DNA from: Flavitalea sp964593835
GTDB taxonomy: Bacteria; Bacteroidota; Bacteroidia; Chitinophagales; Chitinophagaceae
Length of the DNA stretch: 64,000 nt
Assembly (NCBI GenBank): GCA_964593835.1
Contig: CAZQIQ010000010.1
Location: 1-64,000 of the forward strand
Reading direction: 5' to 3'
Within the stretch, counting starts at the first letter, position 1. The number at the start of each line of letters is the position of its first letter. The position numbers and the translations under genes are program-made. Below are positions 1-9,806 of this stretch, piece by piece. The notes under the pieces were generated by a model. It made no database searches, was not told where the DNA came from, and was given only the letters and a program-made list of their open reading frames with translations.

Positions 1-1300
1 TGTAAAAACTATAAATGGACCAATAAGAAACATCTTCTTTATATTTTGCTCTTTGATCACTACCATAAGTGCCAGCAATGATAGGGCCAGCTGTAGCATC
101 GGAACGATAAAAATCTGCACCTAATTCTTTGATTAGATAAGTAATGTCCCTGATTTTTTCAGCAAATCCTGAATCGCTGGTAAGATTTTCCGATTCATTG
201 CTATACAGTCCGAATCGCATGTTTCTATCCTGAGCGTATTTCGCCGCTGCTTTCATCCCAGTCGGCCAATCAATAGGGTCAGTAATAATATTTCCAGGAT
301 CGCCATAGCTGCTCCACCATCCAATATCTATAACCACCTCTTCAAAACCTAAAGGCGCAATATCATCAATAAACGGATAATACTTAGATTCAACAGGATC
401 CCAACTGCCCAAGTCTTTACCTGTGGGTGCAAAAGCATTCCATTCAAGTTTTGGGTAACTGGTATCTTTTCGTATCAGTTCAGGCATTGAGTGATTGAAC
501 AAATATTTTCTCAGGCTATTTCCACATTCATCAAAATCTCCATGATAAGCGCCAATAAATGCTGGCGGTACATAAAATGTTTCTCCTGCTGCGATATCGG
601 TTCTGAAATCATCTGATATGCCTGCTTTTATTTTAATAGTCGAAAGGCTATCGTTGATGCTTATCCTTCCAATACTCCATTCCCAGCCGATATACATTCC
701 GTATTGATTACCGGCATCAACAGCCACGAATGGTATCCAGTCATGGTATTCAGATACTGCCAATGTTTTTTTATAATTTGTTTCCAGTAATTCACGATAG
801 ACTCCAATAGAATCCGGGAGACTTGCATCATCATTTATATAAGTAATAAAATTCTCATTTTTTTCATTGGGAATATTTAGTTCAACGCTTTCAGCATTAT
901 ATATTGTAACGGGTGTTTCGGAAATATTTTTTAATGTCATACTATATCTTACTGGTCCCCGGCCCTTATGAGCTTCAAATATTGCCGTTAATTCAATCGC
1001 AGGATATTGATTTGTAAATTCAAAAACAATACCATGTTCAGTGTGGGTTACTGATTTATATATCCATTTCGTTGTATAATTTTTACCATCAACAGCAACA
1101 TTACTGATGAAAGGAACGGGCGAAGATGATGAAACCCAGTTAAAATCATTCTTAGTATTTGCTATGTTACTAAACACAAGTTGGCCCGATGTATTGGTAT
1201 CCAGCAAAATTTTCGTATCATCTGTTTCGAGCAACCATTTTTTTGGCGAATAACCAGTGGAGCAACCAAAGAGAAGACATAATACAATAAAATTTCTCAT
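1..1300 (-). CDS. Alpha-galactosidase-like glycoside hydrolase (GH36 / clan GH-D), 3' part outside window
   Basis: An open frame of 433 codons begins at the ATG at 1298-1300 and runs off the left edge of the window, so the C-terminus is missing. The N-terminus is a lipoprotein signal with lipobox L-F-G-C13, which implies export and lipid anchoring. Residues of roughly 30-290 look like the beta-sandwich domain that precedes the barrel in GH36 enzymes. The (beta/alpha)8 part then shows DIGWW near residue 324, FGLYSN further on, and FYRSD near residue 397. The Asp of the last motif sits where the clan GH-D nucleophile is expected. The expected reaction is hydrolysis of terminal alpha-galactosides, but substrate cannot be fixed without the missing acid/base region. 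Other GH-D families such as GH27 or GH31-like enzymes remain possible. The gene stands alone next to an unrelated gene on the other strand. Confidence 0.8.
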   Translation of the reverse strand, partial: MRNFIVLCLLFGCSTGYSPKKWLLETDDTKILLDTNTSGQLVFSNIANTKNDFNWVSSSSPVPFISNVAVDGKNYTTKWIYKSVTHTEHGIVFEFTNQYPAIELTAIFEAHKGRGPVRYSMTLKNISETPVTIYNAESVELNIPNEKNENFITYINDDASLPDSIGVYRELLETNYKKTLAVSEYHDWIPFVAVDAGNQYGMYIGWEWSIGRISINDSLSTIKIKAGISDDFRTDIAAGETFYVPPAFIGAYHGDFDECGNSLRKYLFNHSMPELIRKDTSYPKLEWNAFAPTGKDLGSWDPVESKYYPFIDDIAPLGFEEVVIDIGWWSSYGDPGNIITDPIDWPTGMKAAAKYAQDRNMRFGLYSNESENLTSDSGFAEKIRDITYLIKELGADFYRSDATAGPIIAGTYGSDQRAKYKEDVSYWSIYSFY

Positions 1301-1527
1301 TCTAACTTATTAAAAATATATAATATGTATAAATTCCCTAAAATTAATATTATTAAGTGAATTACTACGACTTTAACAGCTAAATTTTATACAGCGTTAT
1401 TGTTACCCGGTATATTCGTTTACCAATTCAACCGATTATTAAATACATTTTGAATTAATTAACTTATCCACTTTGTTGGTGGCTGTCGCTTTTACCTTTA
1501 CTATGTTGCTCATCCTTCACGATCATT

Positions 1528-2133
1528 TTGCCAATTCACCAATACATATTCAGAAGGATTGACTTATTACTTCGCCAGACAACTTGTATACCTTCCGGAT
1601 TATTTCCATCACTACTTAAAGTAAATGTGTATCATTTTTCAATCACCCTCAACGACTTTACCACTCAGGTCTTTTCAGAAGTAATTGTCGACAAGAAAAA
1701 AGTAGATATTCGACAAAGCCAACTTGTCTTCCCCATTCAGCTTGATTTTAAAATATCCAGTTTAACCTTCAACAAGGTTAGCGAAGAAGGAAATATTCAA
1801 GCTATTGAACCGCCTGTTATCAATGAATATCTTTATGAACAAATTATTTCTATTGATAACGAGAACATTGAAATAGGTGTGGTTGTATGGAAAGATGAGA
1901 TTGAAGATGAAGCCGGTCAACATATTTTTATTCTAATGACCGTAAAAGACATAGTGCTAACTGAATTACAAGATAATGCCTGGGCAGAAATATTCGGCAA
2001 TGTTTATGATGATCATTATAAATATTTTAAAGAGCAATTGAATAGTGGGCGATATCTATCTGACCAATCAATTTGTTATGACCTATATGATGAATACGAA
2101 CGGCTACAGAATACACAAAGAACAATTCTATAA
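1528..2133 (+). CDS. Hypothetical protein, possibly frame-disrupted at its N-terminus
   Basis: I do not recognise the family. The frame encodes an acidic protein of up to 201 residues with coding-like composition from about residue 35 onward, including IEIGVVVWKDEIEDEAG and a Tyr/Asp-rich tail. The longest version starts at a TTG (1528); a GTG at 1627 would give 168 residues. The first 35 residues look less convincing than the rest. A second frame over 1540-1619 encodes a protein-like stretch ending in YLPDYFHHYLK and then a stop, just where the good part of this frame begins, so a frameshift or remnant is possible. No signal peptide or membrane segment is visible. Confidence 0.45.
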   Translation: MPIHQYIFRRIDLLLRQTTCIPSGLFPSLLKVNVYHFSITLNDFTTQVFSEVIVDKKKVDIRQSQLVFPIQLDFKISSLTFNKVSEEGNIQAIEPPVINEYLYEQIISIDNENIEIGVVVWKDEIEDEAGQHIFILMTVKDIVLTELQDNAWAEIFGNVYDDHYKYFKEQLNSGRYLSDQSICYDLYDEYERLQNTQRTIL

Positions 2134-2541
2134 AATTGCCAATAAACAGAAAAACTAGGATTATTTTCCATAAGCAGCTTTTATAACGTAGCAGAATATA
2201 AGAAATCAATAATGTGGCAGACAATAAATCCCACAGCTTACTGACATATTTTATGTAATTAAGCTGGTTGTTAAATTAATTGTTTTGCAGAATCTTTTTT
2301 TTGTTCCCAAAGATGAACTAATTGTAGCCAGCATCTGAGGTTGTGATTTTTCAGGGCCATTAATAATCATAATCGGACTATAATCCTAATAGCAATATAC
2401 ATTCTTTACTTAATGGTAAAAGTTAGTGTACTCCTATTCCGATTGGTGGGCTTCGATTCCGAAAAAAAAGTTCATATCTTACCAGCTAATTTCTCGCTTA
2501 GAGAAACAACAGGCATTCACTTTTTCTCTGTACATGAACTT
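2134..2541. other. Gene-free stretch, nothing recognised
   Basis: About 400 AT-rich bases separate the unknown gene from the WG-repeat gene. I see no convincing ORF, repeat or structured RNA. A reading frame continues upstream of 2542 to 2413, but the signal peptide at 2542 shows that translation starts later. Confidence 0.5.
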
Positions 2542-4956
2542 ATGAAACTAAATACTTTATTATTTTCTCTACTATGTATGTTATCCTTCCAGCTGATTTT
2601 TGCACAGGATAAAATAACGAAAAGACTCTCCTTCAATAAGAATGGTTACAAGTGCGAAGTGGTGTTTGAGCATGCGCTGAGCTACAATGTAGAGCCGTAT
2701 TTTAAAACCCGTTTGGTATCTATTAAGGTGCTTGATTTGAGAACGAATTCATCAGATGCATTTATAATTCTGAGGAACAACGGCATTACATTCCCCTATA
2801 CAGTAGAAGACGCCAGCGCAGAGATTGAAGCAAGAGGATTGATTTTTCCGATTACCGGTTATGTGAAGACCTCTGAGAAGTTCAGATTTACATTAGCCGG
2901 AAAAAGCACTTCCCTACCTGAATTTCCTCCTTTTTCAAAAGAAGATCTGGCATGGTTAAAAACCCGTGACGGTAAAGGCAGTATTGTTGGCGAAGGGCTT
3001 TCAGGAGGCGAGGACTTTTGGATAAATCGCGGTAAGATCGATCATTTTAATGTGGTGGACATTTATCTCGGTGGCTTGGAAAGTCGCATCACGGCACTAT
3101 TAGAAAAAGCTGCTGCTGATAAGGAAAAAACCGCAGCTACTGCTAAAACTGAAAAAAATAAAAAGATCGATAACTCTAGTACAAATATAACAGAGGAGAA
3201 GTCTGATAATAGTTCAGCAAGAAGTACTTCGTCACAAAAAAACAATTTAAAGGAAACTTCGGAAAGTAAGATTGGTATTACATGGTTTGAAATGTATGAG
3301 AAAAATCCAGAAGCTGCACTGGCTATGAAGCAAGAGGAAATCAGGCAGCGTGATGCTATGAAAGTCCGGGAGGAAAAACAGGAACTGGCCACTTTAAGAC
3401 AATATTATCACAATCCTACTAATCCCTACGATCCCGTATCTAATCGTATCCGTCATCTGCAGAATAATGAAACGCAACGTACGTTGCAGACAATGCAGGC
3501 AGATTTTGAAGAAAGCGCACGCAGGAAAAATGAAGAACGTCGACGAAATCTGGAGCGGATGCAACGGGAAGATGAAGAAAGATGGCGGAAAAGAGAAGAG
3601 GCAAAACGCCGGGCCAATGCTGCAAGGGAAGCAGCAAGGTTACGGGAACTGGAAATAGAAGAAGCAGCGGTAAAAAGGGAAGTACAGAAACAGATAGCAT
3701 TCCGGAAACTGGATAATTCGCCGATTGACGAGAAGAAGATCGAAAGATCAGTGCGGTTGAAAAGGTCTGACATGCGGGAGATTGCCGCTGCAAAAAGTCG
3801 CTTTGCCATTGCTGTCAAAAACTGGCAACAAGAAGAAATCAGGCGAAAGTCCGAATCAGCCAAATCCAGAAAAGCATCGATAGCCGCCATTGCGCGTAAA
3901 ATTCCGGATACAGCTTTCCGAAACGGCCTAGCTGCATTTCGCTACCTGGGCAAATGGGGCTTTGTAGATAAAGGCGGTAAGGAGGTTGTTCAGGCTACCT
4001 ATGAACAGCTATGGGGACAGTATATGAAAGATGGTACGGCTAAGGTGTTGAAAGACGGAAAATACGGCGTGGTGAACACTAAAGGCAAGTTCATCATTCC
4101 GCTGGCCTATAAAAAGATAGAAAGAGTAAACAGTTCATTATATGCAGTTAGTAACGGTGAAATGTATACGCTAACTGATCTGCGCAATAAACCCGTTTTA
4201 ACCGAGACGTTCGAGGCGATCCAAGGAACCACAGATGGTATGTTTATCATGCGAAAAGACGGTAAGACAGGTATGCAGGATAGCAAATTCCAGCCATTAA
4301 CGCCCTATATATATGATGAAATATCGAGCTATCTGATGCAGGGAAGAAGAGCCGCCAAAAAAGATGGTATGTGGGGATTTATAGATGCACAGGGAAAGGA
4401 AGTGATTCCATTCAAATATAGTGATGCTGATAGTTACGGAAGTAAAATAGGACTTGCACCAGTGCAGGATAAAACAACCGGCAAATGGGGCTATATCAAC
4501 CCGGAAGGAAAAACAGTCATCCCATTCAATTATAAAGATGCCACTTCCTTTTGGGAGGGGTGGTATGCTTCCGTACAAATGCCAAGTGAATATGGAGGCT
4601 ATCTAGCTATTGACGGGCGTGGAAAGATATTAGTAAACCGGGAAAACACTTACGCTACCTGGGTTTCCAGGGAAGGGATTATCCAGATAGATAATAATTA
4701 CTATTATGCAGCATCAGGCGAACCGGTGATTAAAAGAGAAAATATTTATGCAGAAACCCCTTTCAACTTCGGTCAGGCTGTTGTGCGGTACGATGTGTCG
4801 ATGAATTCCTATGGCATGATCAATACTGCGGGCGAAATAGTAGTGCCTCCAGTGTTTACATCACTTTACCCTTTCGAGGATGAAATGTGGCAGGCCTATT
4901 TTGAAGGGTATAAGCAGACTTTTTTCATTAACAGGAAAGGAGAAATTATTTTTTAA
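2542..4956 (+). CDS. Exported coiled-coil protein with C-terminal WG repeats
   Basis: The protein has 804 residues. The ATG at 2542 is chosen because it opens a Sec signal peptide (MKLNTLLFSLLCMLSFQ, cleavage near FAQ); 43 upstream in-frame codons lack such character. Residues from about 20 to 180 form a globular region of unknown type. About 185-450 is extremely rich in Lys, Glu, Arg and Ala and should form long coiled coil. From about 465 to the end there are WG/KWG-type repeats (GKWGFVDKGGKEVV, DGKYGVVNTKGKFIIP, DGMWGFIDAQGKEVIP, GKWGYINPEGKTVIP), the WG_beta_rep family common in Bacteroidota. Such repeats are thought to mediate binding, and no enzyme motif is seen. The next gene starts one base after the stop, so the two are probably co-translated. 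The exact role is unknown. Confidence 0.8.
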   Translation: MKLNTLLFSLLCMLSFQLIFAQDKITKRLSFNKNGYKCEVVFEHALSYNVEPYFKTRLVSIKVLDLRTNSSDAFIILRNNGITFPYTVEDASAEIEARGLIFPITGYVKTSEKFRFTLAGKSTSLPEFPPFSKEDLAWLKTRDGKGSIVGEGLSGGEDFWINRGKIDHFNVVDIYLGGLESRITALLEKAAADKEKTAATAKTEKNKKIDNSSTNITEEKSDNSSARSTSSQKNNLKETSESKIGITWFEMYEKNPEAALAMKQEEIRQRDAMKVREEKQELATLRQYYHNPTNPYDPVSNRIRHLQNNETQRTLQTMQADFEESARRKNEERRRNLERMQREDEERWRKREEAKRRANAAREAARLRELEIEEAAVKREVQKQIAFRKLDNSPIDEKKIERSVRLKRSDMREIAAAKSRFAIAVKNWQQEEIRRKSESAKSRKASIAAIARKIPDTAFRNGLAAFRYLGKWGFVDKGGKEVVQATYEQLWGQYMKDGTAKVLKDGKYGVVNTKGKFIIPLAYKKIERVNSSLYAVSNGEMYTLTDLRNKPVLTETFEAIQGTTDGMFIMRKDGKTGMQDSKFQPLTPYIYDEISSYLMQGRRAAKKDGMWGFIDAQGKEVIPFKYSDADSYGSKIGLAPVQDKTTGKWGYINPEGKTVIPFNYKDATSFWEGWYASVQMPSEYGGYLAIDGRGKILVNRENTYATWVSREGIIQIDNNYYYAASGEPVIKRENIYAETPFNFGQAVVRYDVSMNSYGMINTAGEIVVPPVFTSLYPFEDEMWQAYFEGYKQTFFINRKGEIIF

Positions 4957-4957
4957 T

Positions 4958-5464
4958 ATGACCGAAAGAAATCCTTGGCAGTGCAGAAATACTGATTTTA
5001 CTTATCGTGTGGCGGTCGTTTGTCCATCCTGTTCAAAGTGTGCATGGGTATTGGGTGCTGAACCGGAAAAACTGGTAGCGGAATATGCCTCCGCCGTACG
5101 CTTCTCCTGTACTTCCTGTGGTCATTCTATCCGGTATACGGATACACCTGAGCACACCGCATTTATTAACAGTCGGGGTATACCAGTAAAAACAAGAGTG
5201 TTGTATATGAATGCACCTTGTGATCCTTATTTCAGGTTGGCAGCATGGTATCAGATAGAAACCCCATGGGGACTACTCTGGGCTTATAACGAAGAACATC
5301 TTGAAGTAATAGAACGGTTTGTTGCGGACAAACTTCGCAGCAGAAACGGATTACCCATGCTGAATAACAGTTTAGCCAGTCGTTTACCCCAATGGGTTAC
5401 GGATAGCCGACACCGTGAAGCAATATTAAAATATATCCAGCGGTTTAAAGCGAAACAAAAGTAA
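4958..5464 (+). CDS. Zinc-ribbon hypothetical protein
   Basis: The protein has 168 residues, starting at the ATG two bases after the stop codon of the WG-repeat gene, so the pair is very likely an operon. The N-terminal third holds a CPSC ... CTSC pair spaced about 38 residues apart, the pattern of a small zinc ribbon. The rest (about 60-168) is a compact mixed domain with no motif I recognise. No signal peptide is visible, so it is cytoplasmic while its partner is exported. Longer starts inside the upstream gene are possible but would overlap it by 78 bases. Confidence 0.65.
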   Translation: MTERNPWQCRNTDFTYRVAVVCPSCSKCAWVLGAEPEKLVAEYASAVRFSCTSCGHSIRYTDTPEHTAFINSRGIPVKTRVLYMNAPCDPYFRLAAWYQIETPWGLLWAYNEEHLEVIERFVADKLRSRNGLPMLNNSLASRLPQWVTDSRHREAILKYIQRFKAKQK

Positions 5465-5697
5465 TACCCATTGTTGTCTTGCAATAGTTTTAAAGTTTAT
5501 TGTATTCTGCATGTAGTGGAAGATTTCACTACAGGATTATTTTAATAATATATAAATAAAGTTACATTTAACCGATTTTTAATATCGGGAATACATGAAG
5601 TCCTGCTATCTGCCGTATTCTACGATCCAACAGGATTATTCATTTTTTCTATTATTGTTTATTTCACAATAGCGGATCATCAATACCATTCACTAAT

Positions 5698-6660
5698 TCA
5701 TTCTCTCATATTCTTCCGGTCAGCATTTCCAACACTCCACTCTTTAATATCCTGAATAAGCTTATTGGTTCTTAATACAGCTCCCTCCTTACCCAAATGA
5801 TACGACGAATTAAAAAACAGTGAATCTTCAAAAATATAATCAAGTGCTGTTCCCAGTACCGGAGCCTCTTGTTGTTTAAGCGCTTCTTCTACCCCTGTGA
5901 TGGCCGCTCTGTTTATACGATAACCACATACCGGGTAAGAGGGAAAAGTAATCAGGAGTTTACCCTCCAATGTATTCGTTACATAATCGTTCAATTCCTC
6001 AATGATCCGCAAAGCATCTTTATTAAAATTTCCGCTAAGTGTATCAGGTACCCAATACTGACTGGGTTCTGACCAATGCACATAAGTGTCACCGTAATAA
6101 TTTATACCATCGAACCGCTCATATGGTTTGATATCAGGTCCGACATTAAATATAGCATGCTTTACAGTTGCCTTTATTTTGCCAAGATTTGTCCTGGGGA
6201 TAGTTCTGATCAATGTAATTATTTGCTGCCAGTTCATAAATCTAATATTCTCCGGACATATATTGATTGCCTGAGCAAGCTGATCATTACCCCACATAGA
6301 TTTGCCATAAAACTGATGATACTCTGTGGCCAAAACAACCATATCACCTTTTTTGAGATAAGGTTTTATATCGTCTATAATGAATTTTAAACCAAAACCG
6401 GCGAATATACCTGTATTAATAGGATTTATATTGAGAGAATCTTTTACCATCGGGCTGACCAAACTGTACCGTATATTAGAGCCGCCAACAAAAACAATAC
6501 GAGGCTTGTCAAATTCCTGAAGTAATTGGTGTTTATGACGAAGTGCATAAGTTACACTTGTCTGGTCTACTGTACTGAAAAAACCCACTGTAATAATCAA
6601 TACAACTATTGCTGAAATAAAAAACAGATTGAGCAAGAACCTACAAATGTTGCTAGTCAT
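5698..6660 (-). CDS. SGNH-like membrane-anchored protein, partner of the MBOAT acyltransferase
   Basis: The protein has 320 residues with one N-terminal membrane anchor (about 8-28) and a periplasmic domain. FVGGSN at 57-62 resembles the GxSN/GDS block of SGNH-fold proteins. A Ser-Tyr-His block near 286-288 could supply the distal catalytic His. Its start lies 8 bases after the stop of the MBOAT gene, so the two form an operon. Proteins of this layout (compare AlgJ/AlgX, DltD and PatB) take an acyl group passed across the membrane by an MBOAT protein and transfer it to an exopolysaccharide or cell-wall glycan. The acceptor cannot be read from the sequence. The GDS-type Asp is not obvious, so catalytic competence is unproven. 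Confidence 0.7.
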   Translation of the reverse strand: MTSNICRFLLNLFFISAIVVLIITVGFFSTVDQTSVTYALRHKHQLLQEFDKPRIVFVGGSNIRYSLVSPMVKDSLNINPINTGIFAGFGLKFIIDDIKPYLKKGDMVVLATEYHQFYGKSMWGNDQLAQAINICPENIRFMNWQQIITLIRTIPRTNLGKIKATVKHAIFNVGPDIKPYERFDGINYYGDTYVHWSEPSQYWVPDTLSGNFNKDALRIIEELNDYVTNTLEGKLLITFPSYPVCGYRINRAAITGVEEALKQQEAPVLGTALDYIFEDSLFFNSSYHLGKEGAVLRTNKLIQDIKEWSVGNADRKNMRE

Positions 6661-6668
6661 AAAAAAAA

Positions 6669-8117
6669 TTAAAATTGGAAATAAATAAATTGTTTATCAC
6701 TAAACACTCCATAAAAAAGAATAATCAAAATGCAGGCTACATATATACTCCACCTTACCAACCTTATCGTTGTATTTAACCAACGCGAAATATCCACATG
6801 TCTTTGAATCGTATGGATAAATTCAAGAAATGCAATCAAACCTAATGATGTAAGCACTTCGGACATCCTCATACCGCTAACATCGCTAAAAGAGGTTTTG
6901 TAATTGAGGATAGCCTCGGGCAAACCTGTCACAAGATGTTTTACAATATATAATGCATCATCAATACTGTTAGCTCTGAAAAATATCCATGCGAAAGCTA
7001 CCAAAGAGAAAGTAGTGATAATATGAATACCAGATTCCTGAGAAATGCCCAGTCGGGCATTCAACCTTTCTCTGAAAGTACGGGTGGCCAAACCAAACAC
7101 AAGATAAAATCCATGCAGAGCACCCCAAACGATGAACGTCCAATTCGCCCCATGCCATAGTCCGCTAACCATAAATACAATAAATAGATTTAAATACCAT
7201 CTGGGCACAGCAACACGATTACCTCCAAGTGGTATATATAAATAGTCGCGGAACCATGTAGATAATGAAATATGCCATCTCGACCAAAAATCAGCAATAG
7301 TTCTGGCGTGATAGGGTTGGTTAAAGTTTTTACTCAACGTAAAACCCATCACTCTTGCTGCTCCTCTGGCCATATCAGTATAGCCTGAAAAATCGCAGAA
7401 TATCTGGTAACAAAAGAAAAGTGTAGCGATCAAAAACCAGAGACTATTAAAATGCTCTGGATGATCATACACTCGGTCTACCACAATGGACAGACGATCT
7501 GCTATTACCGCTTTCTTAAACAACCCCCAGGCCATTAGTTGTAACCCGCTGACCACCCTGTTATATTCGAAGTGATGTACCTGCTTAAACTGGTGTAGCA
7601 TATGCTGCACCCGCTCTATAGGACCAGCGACAAGCTGCGGATAAAACATGACATACAAAGCATAAATTCCAAAATGCTTTTCGGCTGTATAATTCCGCCT
7701 GTACACTTCGATTATATAGCCCATCGACTGGAAGGTGTGAAAAGACAATCCTATAGGAAACAATATGCTTAAATAAGGAAGGGCAGTATGAAAATCAGCT
7801 GCCTGAAAAAGAAAGTTGATATTTTCTATAAAAAAATTGTAATACTTAAATACTGCCAGTATTCCTATATTAATACATAGGCTCATGATCAGAAAAAGCT
7901 TGCGTTTGCGTCCTTCCGATTTTTCGATATTGATAGCCAATATATAGTCTACTGTAATACTAAAACCAAGTATGAGAATGTAGATAGGCACAAAAGCCAT
8001 ATAAAAATAACTACTGCCAACTAGCAGAAGTAACCACCTGAATCGATGAGGAAACAGAAAATACAATGTAGTAATCACTACAAAAAAAATCGAAAATTCA
8101 AGAGAATTAAAAAGCAT
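6669..8117 (-). CDS. MBOAT family O-acyltransferase (AlgI-like)
   Basis: The protein has 482 residues and is polytopic. The N-terminus (MLFNSLEFSIFF) is typical of AlgI-type proteins. The MBOAT signature GLWHGANWTF, followed by a second conserved His in WGALHG, lies at about 319-336 and contains the catalytic His. Other family blocks are visible, including PQLVAGPIER and DFWSRWHISLS with a re-entrant region. The known role of the family is to move acetyl or other acyl groups from cytoplasmic acyl-CoA or carrier protein to a periplasmic transferase, here most likely the adjacent SGNH-like protein. No alginate or cellulose synthesis genes are next to it, so the target glycan is unknown. Confidence 0.9.
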   Translation of the reverse strand: MLFNSLEFSIFFVVITTLYFLFPHRFRWLLLLVGSSYFYMAFVPIYILILGFSITVDYILAINIEKSEGRKRKLFLIMSLCINIGILAVFKYYNFFIENINFLFQAADFHTALPYLSILFPIGLSFHTFQSMGYIIEVYRRNYTAEKHFGIYALYVMFYPQLVAGPIERVQHMLHQFKQVHHFEYNRVVSGLQLMAWGLFKKAVIADRLSIVVDRVYDHPEHFNSLWFLIATLFFCYQIFCDFSGYTDMARGAARVMGFTLSKNFNQPYHARTIADFWSRWHISLSTWFRDYLYIPLGGNRVAVPRWYLNLFIVFMVSGLWHGANWTFIVWGALHGFYLVFGLATRTFRERLNARLGISQESGIHIITTFSLVAFAWIFFRANSIDDALYIVKHLVTGLPEAILNYKTSFSDVSGMRMSEVLTSLGLIAFLEFIHTIQRHVDISRWLNTTIRLVRWSIYVACILIILFYGVFSDKQFIYFQF

Positions 8118-9194
8118 TGAAGCTTATGTTATAAAAATGAACTATTCACTAAAGTGTACTTATACCCAATCATGAATCGGATCTTAAAAATATTATTTGA
8201 TTAAGTATCCAAATCATCGAATTGGCAAAGAATTTGCTGCTAATTAGATGAAGAAAAAACACGATCACCTATCAACGTTATGCTGCAGTTATCAGCCACA
8301 TCGGGAATAAAAAACATAAACATATACAGTATGTTCAATGCATCTGTACATATTTATCCGAACAAATTATTCATCAACAACACTTCAGCATACAGATATA
8401 CAGACATAGCGAAGCCATTCCACAGTCTGGTCATCTCTGATTTCACAATATCTGCACAGGTCTCAACTAATCACAAAGAATCCCCTATTCATACAGTAGC
8501 AGATGTACAAAAACTGTATAAATACAAGTCCGGTGACAAGCATAAAATGCATGCAAAATTAAAATCAGCCAACATTGTTGTTATGCACCAAACGCAATAC
8601 TCCAAGTTTGATCTGCATAATCCTAACGAACATATTATTTTATATTAAGCATAGCGACTACGCAAAACATAATCAACGTTCATCAGCAGATCAAAGTATC
8701 ACTGGAATACATATTGCTAAATGCTATAAAAGATGACTGTTCTTATGGACTTAACCCGACCTTTCTCTGAAATCTTTTGAAAAGTCTTATATCGTGATAT
8801 GTAATTCTAATCTGGGGGTTGAACCATAGGTTTAAGTTTATATAGTTAATAAAAAGCCTGTTAATAGGAGTTTCAGCGGAAGGGATAATAGACTCAAATA
8901 TACAAACAAAGCATATATAACAATTCGTATCATACATTAAATTAGAATTGTTAAAAGACGGGACAAAATGTATGAACGGAAAAATTAGGATACTTATTAA
9001 ACTATGAATATTAAGCTTTCCTGATAATATCCTGAATCTGATTAAAACAATATTTCGTTAATAACCCCAAAACAACTTCCCATTTACCTCATGAGCAAAA
9101 GAATGAAAATGTACCCCCTGAAAATTCACTTTTAAATACTGTTCATCATATGAGTTAAGAATATCCTTTTAGGCCTGTAACAAAAGGCTTCCTA
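8118..9194. other. Long intergenic region, mostly featureless
   Basis: More than 1 kb of AT-rich sequence carries no gene I can support. A frame on the plus strand at 8280-8648 has no recognisable content. On the minus strand a short stretch looks like a fragment of an AraC-type regulator and is listed separately. The region reads as a gene graveyard. Confidence 0.5.
8743..8937 (-). pseudogene. Possible remnant of an AraC-type HTH regulator
   Basis: The minus-strand frame ends in LFKRFQRKVGLSP followed directly by a stop codon. That string resembles the start of the AraC-family DNA-binding domain (RxLxRxFKxxVGLSPK). The residues before it are poorly conserved, and after the stop the frame continues only for about 20 codons before further stops. 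No intact regulator can be assembled. I regard this as a decayed fragment. The resemblance is short, so chance similarity cannot be excluded. Confidence 0.25.
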
Positions 9195-9806
9195 TCAAAT
9201 AAACTTCTGCTTCCTGCACTGGATTAAATAGAAAGGATAATTTTCTTTTATCTCTTCAGTTTGAAGTAAACCATAAGCACCAAATTCCTCCCTAATAGCA
9301 TTTTCATCGTAGAAGAATATTTTTACTCCTCCGAATTGTTCAAACCGGTTTTTGCTGATCAATATTCCCTGACCATAAGTTTGTGCCTGTTGGGTAATAG
9401 CAGTGAAAACCATTAATCCATTTTCAGCTAGCTGACGGTAGCAGTCGGCAATAAGTTTAGTTCTTTCATCCTCACCTAATAAATGAATTAATCCATAACA
9501 AAAAATACCATCATAAAGATTATTATCAAACGGCATATCAGTAACCGATCCATGGTGAATTTGTAAAGATTTTCCATAATGTTTTTCCGCCAGATCAATA
9601 GCTGTATGTGAAATTTCAATACCCGTCACCTCCATTCCTTTACTGATAAATACCTGTGCATTTCTTCCATAACCAACGCCGGGAATAAGAATATTTTTAA
9701 ATTTATTATTTAAAAATGCATCTGCAGTTACTATAGCAGATTTTGCAGGCGTCAATCCCCACATTTCCTGCTTTTCTAAAAAATTCTTTTCCCAAAACTC
9801 TGTCAT
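9195..9806 (-). CDS. Class I SAM-dependent methyltransferase
   Basis: The protein has 203 residues. The Rossmann motif I is ILIPGVGYGRNA at about 39-50, followed by the acidic strand end GIEIS and a motif with D-M-P-F before YDGIFCYGLIHLL. The N-terminus (TEFWEKNF) resembles the small thiopurine/tellurite-resistance-type methyltransferases of Bacteroidota. The substrate is unknown. It stands alone with long gene-free flanks on both sides. The cytoplasmic location follows from the absence of a signal peptide. Confidence 0.85.
   Translation of the reverse strand: MTEFWEKNFLEKQEMWGLTPAKSAIVTADAFLNNKFKNILIPGVGYGRNAQVFISKGMEVTGIEISHTAIDLAEKHYGKSLQIHHGSVTDMPFDNNLYDGIFCYGLIHLLGEDERTKLIADCYRQLAENGLMVFTAITQQAQTYGQGILISKNRFEQFGGVKIFFYDENAIREEFGAYGLLQTEEIKENYPFYLIQCRKQKFI

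Noticed and set aside
3063..3890. Several antisense frames of 109-145 codons
   Set aside because: They lie opposite the Lys/Glu/Arg-rich coiled-coil region, where antisense frames stay open by composition.
8280..8648. 122-codon plus-strand frame
   Set aside because: No signal peptide, motif or family resemblance; composition looks like chance translation of AT-rich DNA.
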